Of a stretch of 64,000 nucleotides of DNA, positions 37,543 to 46,913 are shown piece after piece. The position numbers and the translations under genes were made by a program. Positions within the stretch are counted from its first letter, which is position 1. Each line of letters begins with the position of its first letter. This DNA comes from an uncultured Pelagibacteraceae bacterium (GTDB lineage: Bacteria > Pseudomonadota > Alphaproteobacteria > Pelagibacterales > Pelagibacteraceae): NCBI GenBank assembly GCA_902558705.1, contig CACEEW010000001.1, positions 105,892-169,891 of the forward strand. The letters are read 5' to 3'. The notes beneath the pieces are model-generated. The model was not told the origin of the DNA and searched no databases. It saw nothing but the letters and a program-made list of their open reading frames with translations.

Positions 37543-38868
37543 CTAGCTCCAAGGAAATGGACTGTTCGAAGTAGGGTGTAGCTCACCCTTCTCGTATCGG
37601 TTGAATCTAAATGGTTTCAATAAATCACTTTCTTGACCTAAAATTTCTTTTGCAACAAGTTCACCAACACCAATCATTTTATAACCATGATTAGCATCAG
37701 CAATCATATAAACATTTTCTAAAAATCTATCAAAGATTGGAAATGAGTCTGGTGTCATACACCCAAGTCCACCCGAAGGACCTTTTCTATATAAATGAGA
37801 TTTACCTTCAAATCTTTTTTGACAATGAGCTAAAGCCGAACACCACATTTCATTAAATGACTCTGTGGTTTGATACTCTGGAGATTTTACTCCATAAGGA
37901 TCAACATTAACTTTATCGAAATGTTTATCAACTATGTAAGGAGATGTTCCTCCTTGAACACCTAATCCCTCGATATCAGGTTTATAATAAATTCCCCAAA
38001 TTTTTTCTGTAATTAATTTTTTTGTAGTATCAGAATATAAAGGAGCTGTTGAGTCAACATGCACCACAGGTGGTTGTTTACCATCATTTGTTTTTAAAAA
38101 ATCAGGCTCTACTCCTATAATTCCTTCTTGTAGCATCCAGTATTTCCACATATCAGTTTCATGAAATCTTCCATCCTCATCTTTAATCCAAGCTGTTTTT
38201 GGAAGCTCTAACATGTTCCAAAAATCTCTAACCCAAGGACCTGCACCAACAACTATTTGTTCACAGTCTATTGTTCCTTTATCAGTTTCAACCCCTGTTA
38301 CAGCTTTACTATTGCTACCTCTTTTAAATCCAGTAACTTTAACACCCTTAATAACATTAACTCCATTCGTCACTGATTTTTTTTCAAGAGCTTTAATTGA
38401 ATCCTTATTAAATGCATAACCACCTTTTTTTTCATGAAGAACAGATGTTATTCCTTTTGCCTGCCAATCATCAAACATCCCCTTCATATAGTTCATACAA
38501 TCTTTCTCACCTTCTATAAATTCTGACTCGTAACCGATAGCTTTTTGTTGTTCATATATAGAAGCAACATCTTTATGCATTACTTCAGGAGATATCTGAA
38601 GGTATCCTACTGCATTATATTTCCATGCTTTTGGGTCACTTTCCCAAACCGAAACTGAATGAGCCATAAGCTCTCTCATTGCAGGCTGAAAGTAATTATT
38701 TCTTACTACTCCACAAGCAATTCCACTTGCTCCAGCAGCAGTATCATCTTTTTCCAAAACAATTATTTCATCAGGATTTTTATATGTCTCTGAAAGTTTC
38801 CAAGCAGTGCTTAATCCATGAATTCCTCCACCAATTATTACTACTTTTGCTTTTGTCGGTAATGACAT
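37543..38868 (-). CDS. FAD-dependent oxidoreductase, DAO/sarcosine-dimethylglycine oxidoreductase family
   Basis: VVIIGGGIHGLSTAWKLSE, AAGASGIACGVVRNNYFQPAM, GAGPWVRDFWN, ADANHGYKMIGVGELVAKEIL. Confidence 0.85.
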   Translation of the reverse strand: MSLPTKAKVVIIGGGIHGLSTAWKLSETYKNPDEIIVLEKDDTAAGASGIACGVVRNNYFQPAMRELMAHSVSVWESDPKAWKYNAVGYLQISPEVMHKDVASIYEQQKAIGYESEFIEGEKDCMNYMKGMFDDWQAKGITSVLHEKKGGYAFNKDSIKALEKKSVTNGVNVIKGVKVTGFKRGSNSKAVTGVETDKGTIDCEQIVVGAGPWVRDFWNMLELPKTAWIKDEDGRFHETDMWKYWMLQEGIIGVEPDFLKTNDGKQPPVVHVDSTAPLYSDTTKKLITEKIWGIYYKPDIEGLGVQGGTSPYIVDKHFDKVNVDPYGVKSPEYQTTESFNEMWCSALAHCQKRFEGKSHLYRKGPSGGLGCMTPDSFPIFDRFLENVYMIADANHGYKMIGVGELVAKEILGQESDLLKPFRFNRYEKGELHPTSNSPFPWS

Positions 38869-38958
38869 CTAATGAATTTTATTTTTAGCAGAAGTTAAAT
38901 ATATAATTTTTTATATATATAAAAAGTATAAGTAATAAATATAGTAATGAAATTTTCT

Positions 38959-39309
38959 TTAGAAACTGAGATTTTTTAATGTTTGGATATATAAATTAAA
39001 TTCATCAATAAAAGATTTGCTTGGCCTTATGAATTTTTTTCGTTGATCATTTGATCCTTTTTCAAGAAAAAAGAAGCCTTTTTCACAAGCTTCATTAATC
39101 ATTAATGCTGACTTTGGCCTAGATGTTTTAAATAGTTTTGTCTTAAGCTCTTCAACAGTCAAATGCTCTTTATATTTAAATGCATGCATAACCAACAACA
39201 TCATATGATAATGAGATGGAGATTTTCTAAAAAAATAATTACTAGACATATGGGAAAGTTTCATTTGATCCTCCCAAAATTCTAATAAATCTTTAGTTGT
39301 TTTTGCCAT
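38959..39309 (-). CDS. Small putative winged-helix (MarR-like) protein coupled to tdm
   Basis: LTVEELKTKLFKTSRPKSALMINEACEKGFFFLEKGSNDQRKKFIRPS; start overlaps the tdm stop as TAATG. Confidence 0.5.
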   Translation of the reverse strand: MAKTTKDLLEFWEDQMKLSHMSSNYFFRKSPSHYHMMLLVMHAFKYKEHLTVEELKTKLFKTSRPKSALMINEACEKGFFFLEKGSNDQRKKFIRPSKSFIDEFNLYIQTLKNLSF

Positions 39310-41645
39310 TAGGATTTTACTCTAGTCTTTTTAGGGTCGAAATGAGGGAAAGCTACTACTTTGGCAGAAATTCTTTTTTGATGACCATCAATTTTACCAA
39401 CTTCAACTTCAGTGCCCTCACTTGAGTATTGAGTATCGATTCTACATAAAGCTATATTCTTATTTAAAGTTGTAGATAAACAGCCACTTGTTATTACACC
39501 TACTTGAGATCTACCAACATGTACACAATCACCATGTCCAGATGCCTCTTTACCAATAAGCTCAAGACCTACAAGTTTTTTTTGAGGATTTATCTTTCTC
39601 TCTTTCAGAACTTCTTTGCCAATAAAATCCTCTTCCTTTGTTTTTAATGGAACAGCAAAACCTATCCCAGCCTCAAATGGATCCTGTTGACCATCAAATT
39701 CATTACCAAATAAAATTAAACCTGCTTCAATTCTTAATTTATCTAAAGCGGCAAATCCTGCTGGTATTAGACCATCATCTTTTCCAGCTACCATTAGTTT
39801 ATCCCAAACTTCAGGAGCATGTTTTGGATGACACCATATTTCATAACCAAGTTCACCAGTATATCCTGTTCTTGATACAATTAATGGAATACCTTGAAGT
39901 TCTTCGACTCTACAAACAGTAAATCTAAACCATTCTAATTCATCAATAGAAGGTTGGGTAGGTGGAGTAAAAATTATTTTTTTTAATATTTCTCTGCTTT
40001 TTGGTCCTTGAATGGAAACATTACTTATCTGATCTGTAGAATTTTTTATACTTACTTTATAATTTTTCTTTTTTGCAATTTCTTTTAACCATTCTCCTGA
40101 ATATTCATCACCACATATCCATCTGAAACCAGTTTCACTTAATCTTAATAAAGTACCATCATCAAACATCATTCCATTTTCATAACACATAGCAGAGTAA
40201 ACAACTTTACCAACTGAAAGTTTTTTTATGTTTCTTGTCAGCGTATAATTCATTAATTCCTCAGCATCGGGTCCAATGATTTCGAATTTTCTTAATGATG
40301 AAAGATCAATTAAAACAGCCTTCTCTCGACACGCAGTATATTCTTCAACTAAACCATGTTTAGTGTAATCATTTGGTAACCAAAATCCCCTAGTATCAAT
40401 AAAGTTTCGAGTTAATTTTGAAGTTCTATCGTGAAAACCAGAATTTCTAGTGAGTTTTTTTTCTGAGTCTGTTTTCATTCTAAAGGCAAACGATTTGGAA
40501 AATTCTTTTTTTTTGTCATATGTTCTAACAAAGATATCAGTTGGATTCCATGAATTGCAAGGATCAATATCACTAGGACATGCTGTGGTTCCGATTGTTA
40601 AATCTTTTAACGCTTTAAACATTACATAATCTCCAGGTCTAGCGTAAGATTCATCGGAAATTACGGAATTAAGACCTGTAGAAGAGGTGTTAAAAAATAA
40701 GTTTATCGCATGCCAACCTTTTTGCTTTTGAACTCCATATTTACTCATTGAGTTTGTTAAATTGTCAGAGCAATTAGGATGGCCGAAGTAACCTACATCT
40801 TCATAATATTTAGAAGTGCAAGCTAAATTAAAAGTATCATGTTTACCAACAGTATCTCTAATAACTTCGACAAGTGGCTCATGATCAGTGTCATAGAATT
40901 TAGAAAATAATCCTGGACCTGGAAAAGTATTACCCATAAATGTTCTGGTAGTCTGCCAATCAAGTCCTTTTTCAATACCTTTATCAAGTTTTTTAGTATC
41001 AAATGCAACAAAGTCTGAACATTGCCTGCCTGCTGGACTAATTACCTGAATGTAATCACCTTCTTTAACTTGATATGAAATACATGTTTGTCTATTTATA
41101 TTTTTTTCGTAATTAGGCTCAAAAACAGGGTCAGGGATAATAGACAATTCTTTGTCCTTAGTAATTTTTGCACGTTTTATAAATATTGTTAAATCACCTG
41201 AAGGATTTTGATCACTAATCAACATTTCATTTTTAGGTGCTGAAAAAATTACATAACATTTGTCTTTTGATTTTAATTTTACTTTCTCACCACTAGGTGT
41301 ATCTTTATCAAAAATAATTGATGATTTAGAATTATTGATATTTAAATTTCTTTTTTTTAATTGAAGTTTAGTTATTAGAGAACTTTCATCATTATTATTT
41401 AATATCTCTTTAATAAAACTTTTTTTAATATTTTCTTTTAAACTTAATATTCCTAATTCAGATTTACCATTTTTATCAAAGCAAATTATTTCACAAATTT
41501 GATCTCCTTCTTCATTAATAATTTCTATTTGATCATCAGGAAAAATTTGCAAACCTGTTAATCCTCCCATATTGACAGTGTGTCTTTCAACTCCAGGTGG
41601 CAACACGTTTAGTCCAGGTTCTTTAATATCTAAAGTAGTAGGCAT
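39309..41645 (-). CDS. tdm: Trimethylamine N-oxide demethylase-like DUF1989-GcvT fusion protein
   Basis: N-terminal DUF1989 Cys motifs (GRQCSDFVAFD, GHPNCSDN, TACPSDIDPCNSWNPTDI); C-terminal aminomethyltransferase domain (LTRNIKKLSVGKVVYSAMCYENGMMFDD, ISRTGYTGELGYEIW). Confidence 0.82.
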   Translation of the reverse strand: MPTTLDIKEPGLNVLPPGVERHTVNMGGLTGLQIFPDDQIEIINEEGDQICEIICFDKNGKSELGILSLKENIKKSFIKEILNNNDESSLITKLQLKKRNLNINNSKSSIIFDKDTPSGEKVKLKSKDKCYVIFSAPKNEMLISDQNPSGDLTIFIKRAKITKDKELSIIPDPVFEPNYEKNINRQTCISYQVKEGDYIQVISPAGRQCSDFVAFDTKKLDKGIEKGLDWQTTRTFMGNTFPGPGLFSKFYDTDHEPLVEVIRDTVGKHDTFNLACTSKYYEDVGYFGHPNCSDNLTNSMSKYGVQKQKGWHAINLFFNTSSTGLNSVISDESYARPGDYVMFKALKDLTIGTTACPSDIDPCNSWNPTDIFVRTYDKKKEFSKSFAFRMKTDSEKKLTRNSGFHDRTSKLTRNFIDTRGFWLPNDYTKHGLVEEYTACREKAVLIDLSSLRKFEIIGPDAEELMNYTLTRNIKKLSVGKVVYSAMCYENGMMFDDGTLLRLSETGFRWICGDEYSGEWLKEIAKKKNYKVSIKNSTDQISNVSIQGPKSREILKKIIFTPPTQPSIDELEWFRFTVCRVEELQGIPLIVSRTGYTGELGYEIWCHPKHAPEVWDKLMVAGKDDGLIPAGFAALDKLRIEAGLILFGNEFDGQQDPFEAGIGFAVPLKTKEEDFIGKEVLKERKINPQKKLVGLELIGKEASGHGDCVHVGRSQVGVITSGCLSTTLNKNIALCRIDTQYSSEGTEVEVGKIDGHQKRISAKVVAFPHFDPKKTRVKS

Positions 41646-41688
41646 CTTTTATAAATATTTAGAATTATATTATATAAATATCTATGTG

Positions 41689-41717
41689 TTGACTATCCTA
41701 TTAGTAAAGCACATAAT
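41689..41717 (+). promoter_or_regulatory. Candidate sigma70 promoter for the tmoX-like gene
   Basis: TTGACT - 17 nt - CATAAT in the tdm/tmoX divergent spacer. Confidence 0.55.
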
Positions 41718-41746
41718 ATTAAGATTAACTAGTACTAGGAGGAATA

Positions 41747-42712
41747 ATGAAAAACAAACTACCGTTAATTATCGGTGCGATTGTTGTCATAGCGGGTCTT
41801 GCTTTCTTCATGGGTGGAGGAGACAAATCTGCAAAAAAATCAGGCAGCGACAGTGCTGAGCCTATAGTTATTGCAACTCATAACTGGTCAAGCCAAGTGG
41901 TTATGGCTCATGTTATTGGGGGAATTTTAGAATCTATGGGCAACAATGTAAAATATGTACCAGCAGATTCACAAGCTGTTTACGAGTCAATTAGAATTGG
42001 TGATGTAACATTAGCCCACGAGGTTTGGGAATCCGCTTTTGGTAAATCTTTTGATACAGCTAGAGAAAAGGGTGGTGTATTAGACTGGGGTGATCATGAA
42101 GCAAGAACAATTGAGGATATGGGTTATCCTGATTGGGCGGCTAAATATTGTCCAGGCTTACCAGATTGGAATGCTTTAAAAAGTCCAGACTGTGCTAAAG
42201 CGTTTGCTACACCAGACTCTGGTGGAAAAGGACGTATGTTAGAAGGTCCACAAAGCTGGCATGGAGATCTAATCCCTCAGAGAATAGAAGCTCTTGGATT
42301 GGGTGACTTATGGACTGTTAAGTTTGCCGGTGGTGCAGATGCATTATGGGCAGAACTTAAAGCAGCTGAAGCTGAAGGAAGAGGAACTATTATCTTTAAC
42401 TGGACACCAAACTTTACAGATGGAAAAGGATTTACTTTTATTGATTTTCCACCGTACTATGATGGTTGCAGACCAGTTGATGGTGGTGATGGTAAATGTG
42501 GAGCTCCGGACGGTTACTTGAAAAAAGCCGTTAATGAGAATTTCCCAAAAACTCATCCTAATGCAGCAGCAATGTACAAAAAATTATCATTTAACACTAG
42601 TCAAATTGGAGCAATGGCTGCTTTAGTTGACGAAGATAAAATGACTCACGAAGATGCTGCTAAAAAATGGTTAGCTGATAACAAAAGTGTTTGGGAGAAG
42701 TGGACTAAGTAA
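41747..42712 (+). CDS. tmoX: Glycine betaine/TMAO-type ABC transporter substrate-binding protein (TmoX/ProX-like)
   Basis: OpuAC-type: IVIATHNWSSQVVMAHVIGGILESMG, HEVWESAF, GAMAALVDEDKMTHEDAAKKWLADN; divergent from tdm. Confidence 0.75.
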   Translation: MKNKLPLIIGAIVVIAGLAFFMGGGDKSAKKSGSDSAEPIVIATHNWSSQVVMAHVIGGILESMGNNVKYVPADSQAVYESIRIGDVTLAHEVWESAFGKSFDTAREKGGVLDWGDHEARTIEDMGYPDWAAKYCPGLPDWNALKSPDCAKAFATPDSGGKGRMLEGPQSWHGDLIPQRIEALGLGDLWTVKFAGGADALWAELKAAEAEGRGTIIFNWTPNFTDGKGFTFIDFPPYYDGCRPVDGGDGKCGAPDGYLKKAVNENFPKTHPNAAAMYKKLSFNTSQIGAMAALVDEDKMTHEDAAKKWLADNKSVWEKWTK

Positions 42713-42743
42713 CCACTTTCTTTAAACCACAAATAAATTAAAT

Positions 42744-42777
42744 TCTCCCCTAGTTTTACTAGGGGGGATTTTTTTTT
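42744..42777 (+). terminator. Intrinsic terminator after the substrate-binding protein gene
   Basis: tctcccctagt-ttt-actagggggga stem (11 bp, one GU) followed by T9. Confidence 0.88.
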
Positions 42778-42801
42778 AAATTTAATATATTTTATTTTTA
42801 G

Positions 42802-43179
42802 ATGAAAAAAATTTTAACATATATCTTTTTGAGCTTAATAATTTCAAATACGAGTTTTGCAAAAAAGTCGGGTTGTACAAATGGCGATTGTAATAATGGA
42901 TTTGGAACCTGGACTTATACGGATAAGACAACTTATGTTGGGCAATGGCAAAATGGTTCAAAAAAAGGAAAAGGTATTGAGACTTGGCCTAACGGGTATG
43001 TCTATGAAGGTGAATTTAATGATAGTAAATGGCATGGTGAAGGAACCTTAAAATTTCCAGATGGATCTTCTTACAGTGGAGAATGGAAAAATAATAAGAT
43101 GCATGGAAAAGGAATTTTTAAATGGTCAGATGGAAAAGTAATTAAGGGAACATGGAAGGAAGGGGATTATGTTAAGTAA
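42802..43179 (+). CDS. MORN-repeat protein with signal peptide
   Basis: YVGQWQNGSKKGKGIETWPNGYVYEGEFNDSKWHGEGTLKFPDGSSYSGEWKNNKMHGKGIFKW; N-terminal hydrophobic segment ending NTSFA. Confidence 0.88.
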   Translation: MKKILTYIFLSLIISNTSFAKKSGCTNGDCNNGFGTWTYTDKTTYVGQWQNGSKKGKGIETWPNGYVYEGEFNDSKWHGEGTLKFPDGSSYSGEWKNNKMHGKGIFKWSDGKVIKGTWKEGDYVK

Positions 43180-43693
43180 GTTTAATCAATTTCCAGAAAG
43201 TTTCAAAGGATTGATAGGATTGACATGTTTAACAATAATAATTTTTTTTACTTTTTTAATACTTAATATTTTTTTTGGACCAGATAAAGATGCTGAATTG
43301 AAAATTGCCGAACAAAAAAAAGTACAAGAAGAAGCAAATGAATTGATAGCATCATTGCCAAGAGGTGTATTAACATTTTATAAATCTGATAAAGGGCAAC
43401 AATTATCAGCAGATGAATATAAGATGATTTGCATCAATACAAAGATAATTACACAAAGAGCAATAATGGGAGCTAACATTATTGATAATGATGCATTTGA
43501 TTTATACACAGCTAATGGTGGAACAACCGGAAAATATTCAGTGAATTGGGACGAAAGTCAAAATAGATGTTTTGCTAAATTTACAGTCAAGCCATTATCT
43601 GGTTCTTCTAAATCTGTAACAGTTGAAGGTGAAGCTTTAGGCTTTTTAAAAACTAGTATTGATACTAGGGTTTATTTTATTAAGAATTTTTAA
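43169..43693 (+). CDS. Hypothetical membrane-anchored protein
   Basis: One N-terminal TM helix; overlaps the MORN gene by 11 nt; no family recognised. Confidence 0.6.
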   Translation: MLSKFNQFPESFKGLIGLTCLTIIIFFTFLILNIFFGPDKDAELKIAEQKKVQEEANELIASLPRGVLTFYKSDKGQQLSADEYKMICINTKIITQRAIMGANIIDNDAFDLYTANGGTTGKYSVNWDESQNRCFAKFTVKPLSGSSKSVTVEGEALGFLKTSIDTRVYFIKNF

Positions 43694-43739
43694 TGGAGTA
43701 TTTAATAATAATAATAGTATAAATATATAGAATATAAAT

Positions 43740-44777
43740 ATGACAACAACACCTGTAATTAAATGTGAGTCTGTCTATAAAATATTTGGAGCGAATGCAG
43801 AAAAAATGCTTCAAAATTCAAATGGTAATGTAGATGCAAAAATATTTCAAGATGCAGGTTGTATTGTTGGGGTTAACAATGCTTCTTTTGAAGTATCAAA
43901 AGGGGAAATGTTAGTTGTAATGGGTTTATCTGGTTCTGGTAAATCAACTCTACTAAGATGTATTTCACGATTAACTGATGCTACAGGTGGAAAAATTTTT
44001 ATCGAGGGTCAAGACTTGTTAGCAATGAATGATAAGCAATTAATTGAGTTAAGAAGAAGTAAAATGGGTATGGTTTTTCAAAGTTTTGCATTACTTCCTC
44101 ATAAAACTGTTTTAGAAAATATTGCGTTTCCACTTCAAATTAAAGGAGGTGAAACTGACGACAGTATTAAAAAAGCTATGGAGATGGTTGAATTAGTAGG
44201 TTTAAAGGGAAGAGAAAATTATTTTCCTAGAGAATTATCTGGAGGTCAACAACAGAGAGTTGGTATTGCACGATCATTAGCTGTTGAACCAGATATATGG
44301 TTTTTAGACGAACCTTTTTCTGCATTGGATCCACTTATAAGAAAAGAGATGCAAGATGAATTTTTAAGACTCCAAGGGGTTTTAAATAAAACAATTCTTT
44401 TTATTACACATGACTTTGATGAAGCGCTAAGACTTGCTGATAGAATAGCTATTATGAAAGATGGTTTAATTGAACAACTGGATACTCCAGCAAATATTGT
44501 TTTGAATCCAAAAACTGAATATGTGAGAAAATTTACAGAAGAAGTGCCAAGAGAAAAAGTATTAAAGATAGAAGCAATAATGGATAAATCTATAAATGAA
44601 AAAGATAATAAAATGATTAGTGTTTCTAAAGATGCAATTATTGAAACAGTAGCAGAAAAAATATTGAGTCAAGAAAACTCAGTAAACGTTTTAGATGCAA
44701 ACAATAATATAGTTGGAAGTGTTAAACCATCAAAGATAATTCAAACAGTTTTTAGAACTGGAAAAGAAAAGTCGTAA
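43740..44777 (+). CDS. Glycine betaine/TMAO ABC transporter ATP-binding protein (ProV/TmoW-like)
   Basis: MGLSGSGKSTLLRC, LSGGQQQRVGIARSLAVEPDIWFLDEPFSALDPLIRKEMQ. Confidence 0.9.
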   Translation: MTTTPVIKCESVYKIFGANAEKMLQNSNGNVDAKIFQDAGCIVGVNNASFEVSKGEMLVVMGLSGSGKSTLLRCISRLTDATGGKIFIEGQDLLAMNDKQLIELRRSKMGMVFQSFALLPHKTVLENIAFPLQIKGGETDDSIKKAMEMVELVGLKGRENYFPRELSGGQQQRVGIARSLAVEPDIWFLDEPFSALDPLIRKEMQDEFLRLQGVLNKTILFITHDFDEALRLADRIAIMKDGLIEQLDTPANIVLNPKTEYVRKFTEEVPREKVLKIEAIMDKSINEKDNKMISVSKDAIIETVAEKILSQENSVNVLDANNNIVGSVKPSKIIQTVFRTGKEKS

Positions 44778-44783
44778 TATTCT

Positions 44784-46907
44784 ATGGAAATAATTAAGAA
44801 ATATCCAAAAGCTATCCAATGGATCTTTTTATTTATTATTTTTTTTGGTTTATGTTTTGCCATTCAAATACCAGAGGGGTATGAGTTTGCAAAAGCTGGA
44901 ACCGAATTTATTGATAAAGATAAGTTAGACCAAACTAAGTACAGTGTTTTTTGGAGATTGCCGGCCTTTATTGCTTGGATGCCAGGATGGATAAATGACT
45001 CTGTATACTTTTTATTAAATGAGTGGTTTCCAATTGAATACTTTGACTCCAGTATTCAAGAGACAAAATCTAGACCATTGGTTCTACATATAACAAGATT
45101 AATTTCTAGTTCTATGCTTTTTTTAATCCAATTTATTCGTGAAATTTTAATTGGTGGAGTTGATACTATAGTTGCTTTTACAAGTTGGGATTTTTTAAGT
45201 GCAAATCCTTGGGCAAAGTTACCAGGTTTACCTTGGACAATTGTTGCTGGTGGAGCAGTCTTACTAGGTTACAAACTTAGTGGAAAAAATTTAGCAATAT
45301 TTGCAGCGATAACCATGATATTCATTTCTGCTTTCGGCCAATGGAAGCCATCTATGCAAACTTTATCATTTGTATTGGTTGCAGCACCAATTTCTTTTGC
45401 TTTAGGTCTTGGTTTTGGAGTTTGGGCATATAGAAGCAAAAGAGTAGAAAATATTTTAAATCCTCTTTTGAATGTTGCTCAAACCATGCCTCATTATTCA
45501 TATCTTGTACCAATAATGGTTTTATTTGGAATAGGTGATCATGCTGGAGCAATAGCAACAATTATTTTTGCAACACCTCCAATGGTTAGACTAACTTTAC
45601 TTGGTCTAAGAAAAGTATCTCCTGAAGTTATTGAAGCAGGTAAGATGAGCGGCTGTACAGATTATCAATTGTTATCTGAAGTTTTAATTCCAACTGCAAG
45701 AAGAGATATTTTAATAGGTGTCAATCAAGTTATAATGCAATGTTTAGCAATGGCTGTAATAGCCTCGTTTATAGGAGCAAAAGGTCTGGGATGGAATTTG
45801 CTACTTGCATTAAATCAATTAAGAATTGGTTTGGCACTTGAGGCGGGTGTGTGTATTACTTTGATAGCAGTTTTATTGGATAAACTGTCATTAGCATGGG
45901 CAAATAAACAAAAAAACTATTTTGAAAATCCAACAGATTTTGAGAAAAATAAGTATCTTTATATATTTGGTGGAGTTGTTATTGCTGGATATATACTTTC
46001 TTTTATAGGGACCTTCCTTTTTAAAGAAGGTTTTAACTATTTTTTTATTGTTCCGCACAATAAAGGTATTTCTACTGAGGCATTCTGGAATGCAGGAGTA
46101 GATTGGGTTTTAGCTAATTTTTTTGATACACTCAAAATTTTCAATACTTGGCTAATAGTAGATGTCTTAATTCCTATGAAAAATGCATTTTTGAGAATGC
46201 CAATTGTTGCTACATTTATTTTATTTATGGGTGCAGGTTATATAATTGGAGGTATTAGATCTGCATTAGTTATTGGAAGCTTTACTTTGTTTATAGCTTT
46301 AACAGAATGGTGGGACAGAGCGTTAATAACAATGTACATGGCAACTTTTGGTGTTTTAGTTTCAGGAATTCTTGGAATAACAATTGGTACTTTAAGTGCT
46401 CAAAATAAAACTAGCTCAAGAATAGCTATAGGTGTGTGTGACACTCTCCAAACTTTCCCATCTTTTGTTTATTTAATTCCAGTTATAATGCTCTTTGGAG
46501 TAACAGATACATCTGTTCTAATTGCTGTTGTAGTTTATGCAACGATTCCTGCAACAAGATACACTATTGAAGGGCTAAGAAGTGTACCTTCTGCTTTACA
46601 TGATGCTGGATCTATGTCTGGAGTAACTCGATTACAAAGATGGATAAAAATAGAATTACCACTTGCGTTTCCACATATGATGTTAGGAATTAATCAAACA
46701 GTCGTATTTGCATTATTTATGGTAATCATTGGTGCAATGATTGGAACAACAGATTTAGGACAGTATATTCTAAAAGCTTTATCTGACAGGCAAGGAACTG
46801 GTAATGGCTTAATGTTAGGATTATGCGTTGCTTTTATAGGCTTAGCTGTTGATAATTTAATTAGAACTTGGGCGGATCAAAGAAAAAAACTTCTAGGAAT
46901 TGAATAG
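44784..46907 (+). CDS. Glycine betaine/TMAO ABC transporter permease, double-length with two permease modules (ProW/TmoV-like)
   Basis: Two EAA loops: EAGKMSGCTDYQLLSEVLIPTARRDILIGVNQVIMQCLAMAVIASFIGAKGLG and DAGSMSGVTRLQRWIKIELPLAFPHMMLGINQTVVFALFMVIIGAMIGTTDLG. Confidence 0.92.
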   Translation: MEIIKKYPKAIQWIFLFIIFFGLCFAIQIPEGYEFAKAGTEFIDKDKLDQTKYSVFWRLPAFIAWMPGWINDSVYFLLNEWFPIEYFDSSIQETKSRPLVLHITRLISSSMLFLIQFIREILIGGVDTIVAFTSWDFLSANPWAKLPGLPWTIVAGGAVLLGYKLSGKNLAIFAAITMIFISAFGQWKPSMQTLSFVLVAAPISFALGLGFGVWAYRSKRVENILNPLLNVAQTMPHYSYLVPIMVLFGIGDHAGAIATIIFATPPMVRLTLLGLRKVSPEVIEAGKMSGCTDYQLLSEVLIPTARRDILIGVNQVIMQCLAMAVIASFIGAKGLGWNLLLALNQLRIGLALEAGVCITLIAVLLDKLSLAWANKQKNYFENPTDFEKNKYLYIFGGVVIAGYILSFIGTFLFKEGFNYFFIVPHNKGISTEAFWNAGVDWVLANFFDTLKIFNTWLIVDVLIPMKNAFLRMPIVATFILFMGAGYIIGGIRSALVIGSFTLFIALTEWWDRALITMYMATFGVLVSGILGITIGTLSAQNKTSSRIAIGVCDTLQTFPSFVYLIPVIMLFGVTDTSVLIAVVVYATIPATRYTIEGLRSVPSALHDAGSMSGVTRLQRWIKIELPLAFPHMMLGINQTVVFALFMVIIGAMIGTTDLGQYILKALSDRQGTGNGLMLGLCVAFIGLAVDNLIRTWADQRKKLLGIE

Positions 46908-46913
46908 AATATT

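Noticed and set aside
41572-41859. Plus-strand 95-aa ORF spanning the tdm/tmoX spacer
   Set aside because: Out of frame with tmoX, overlaps the tdm start, the promoter and the tmoX start; no plausible protein
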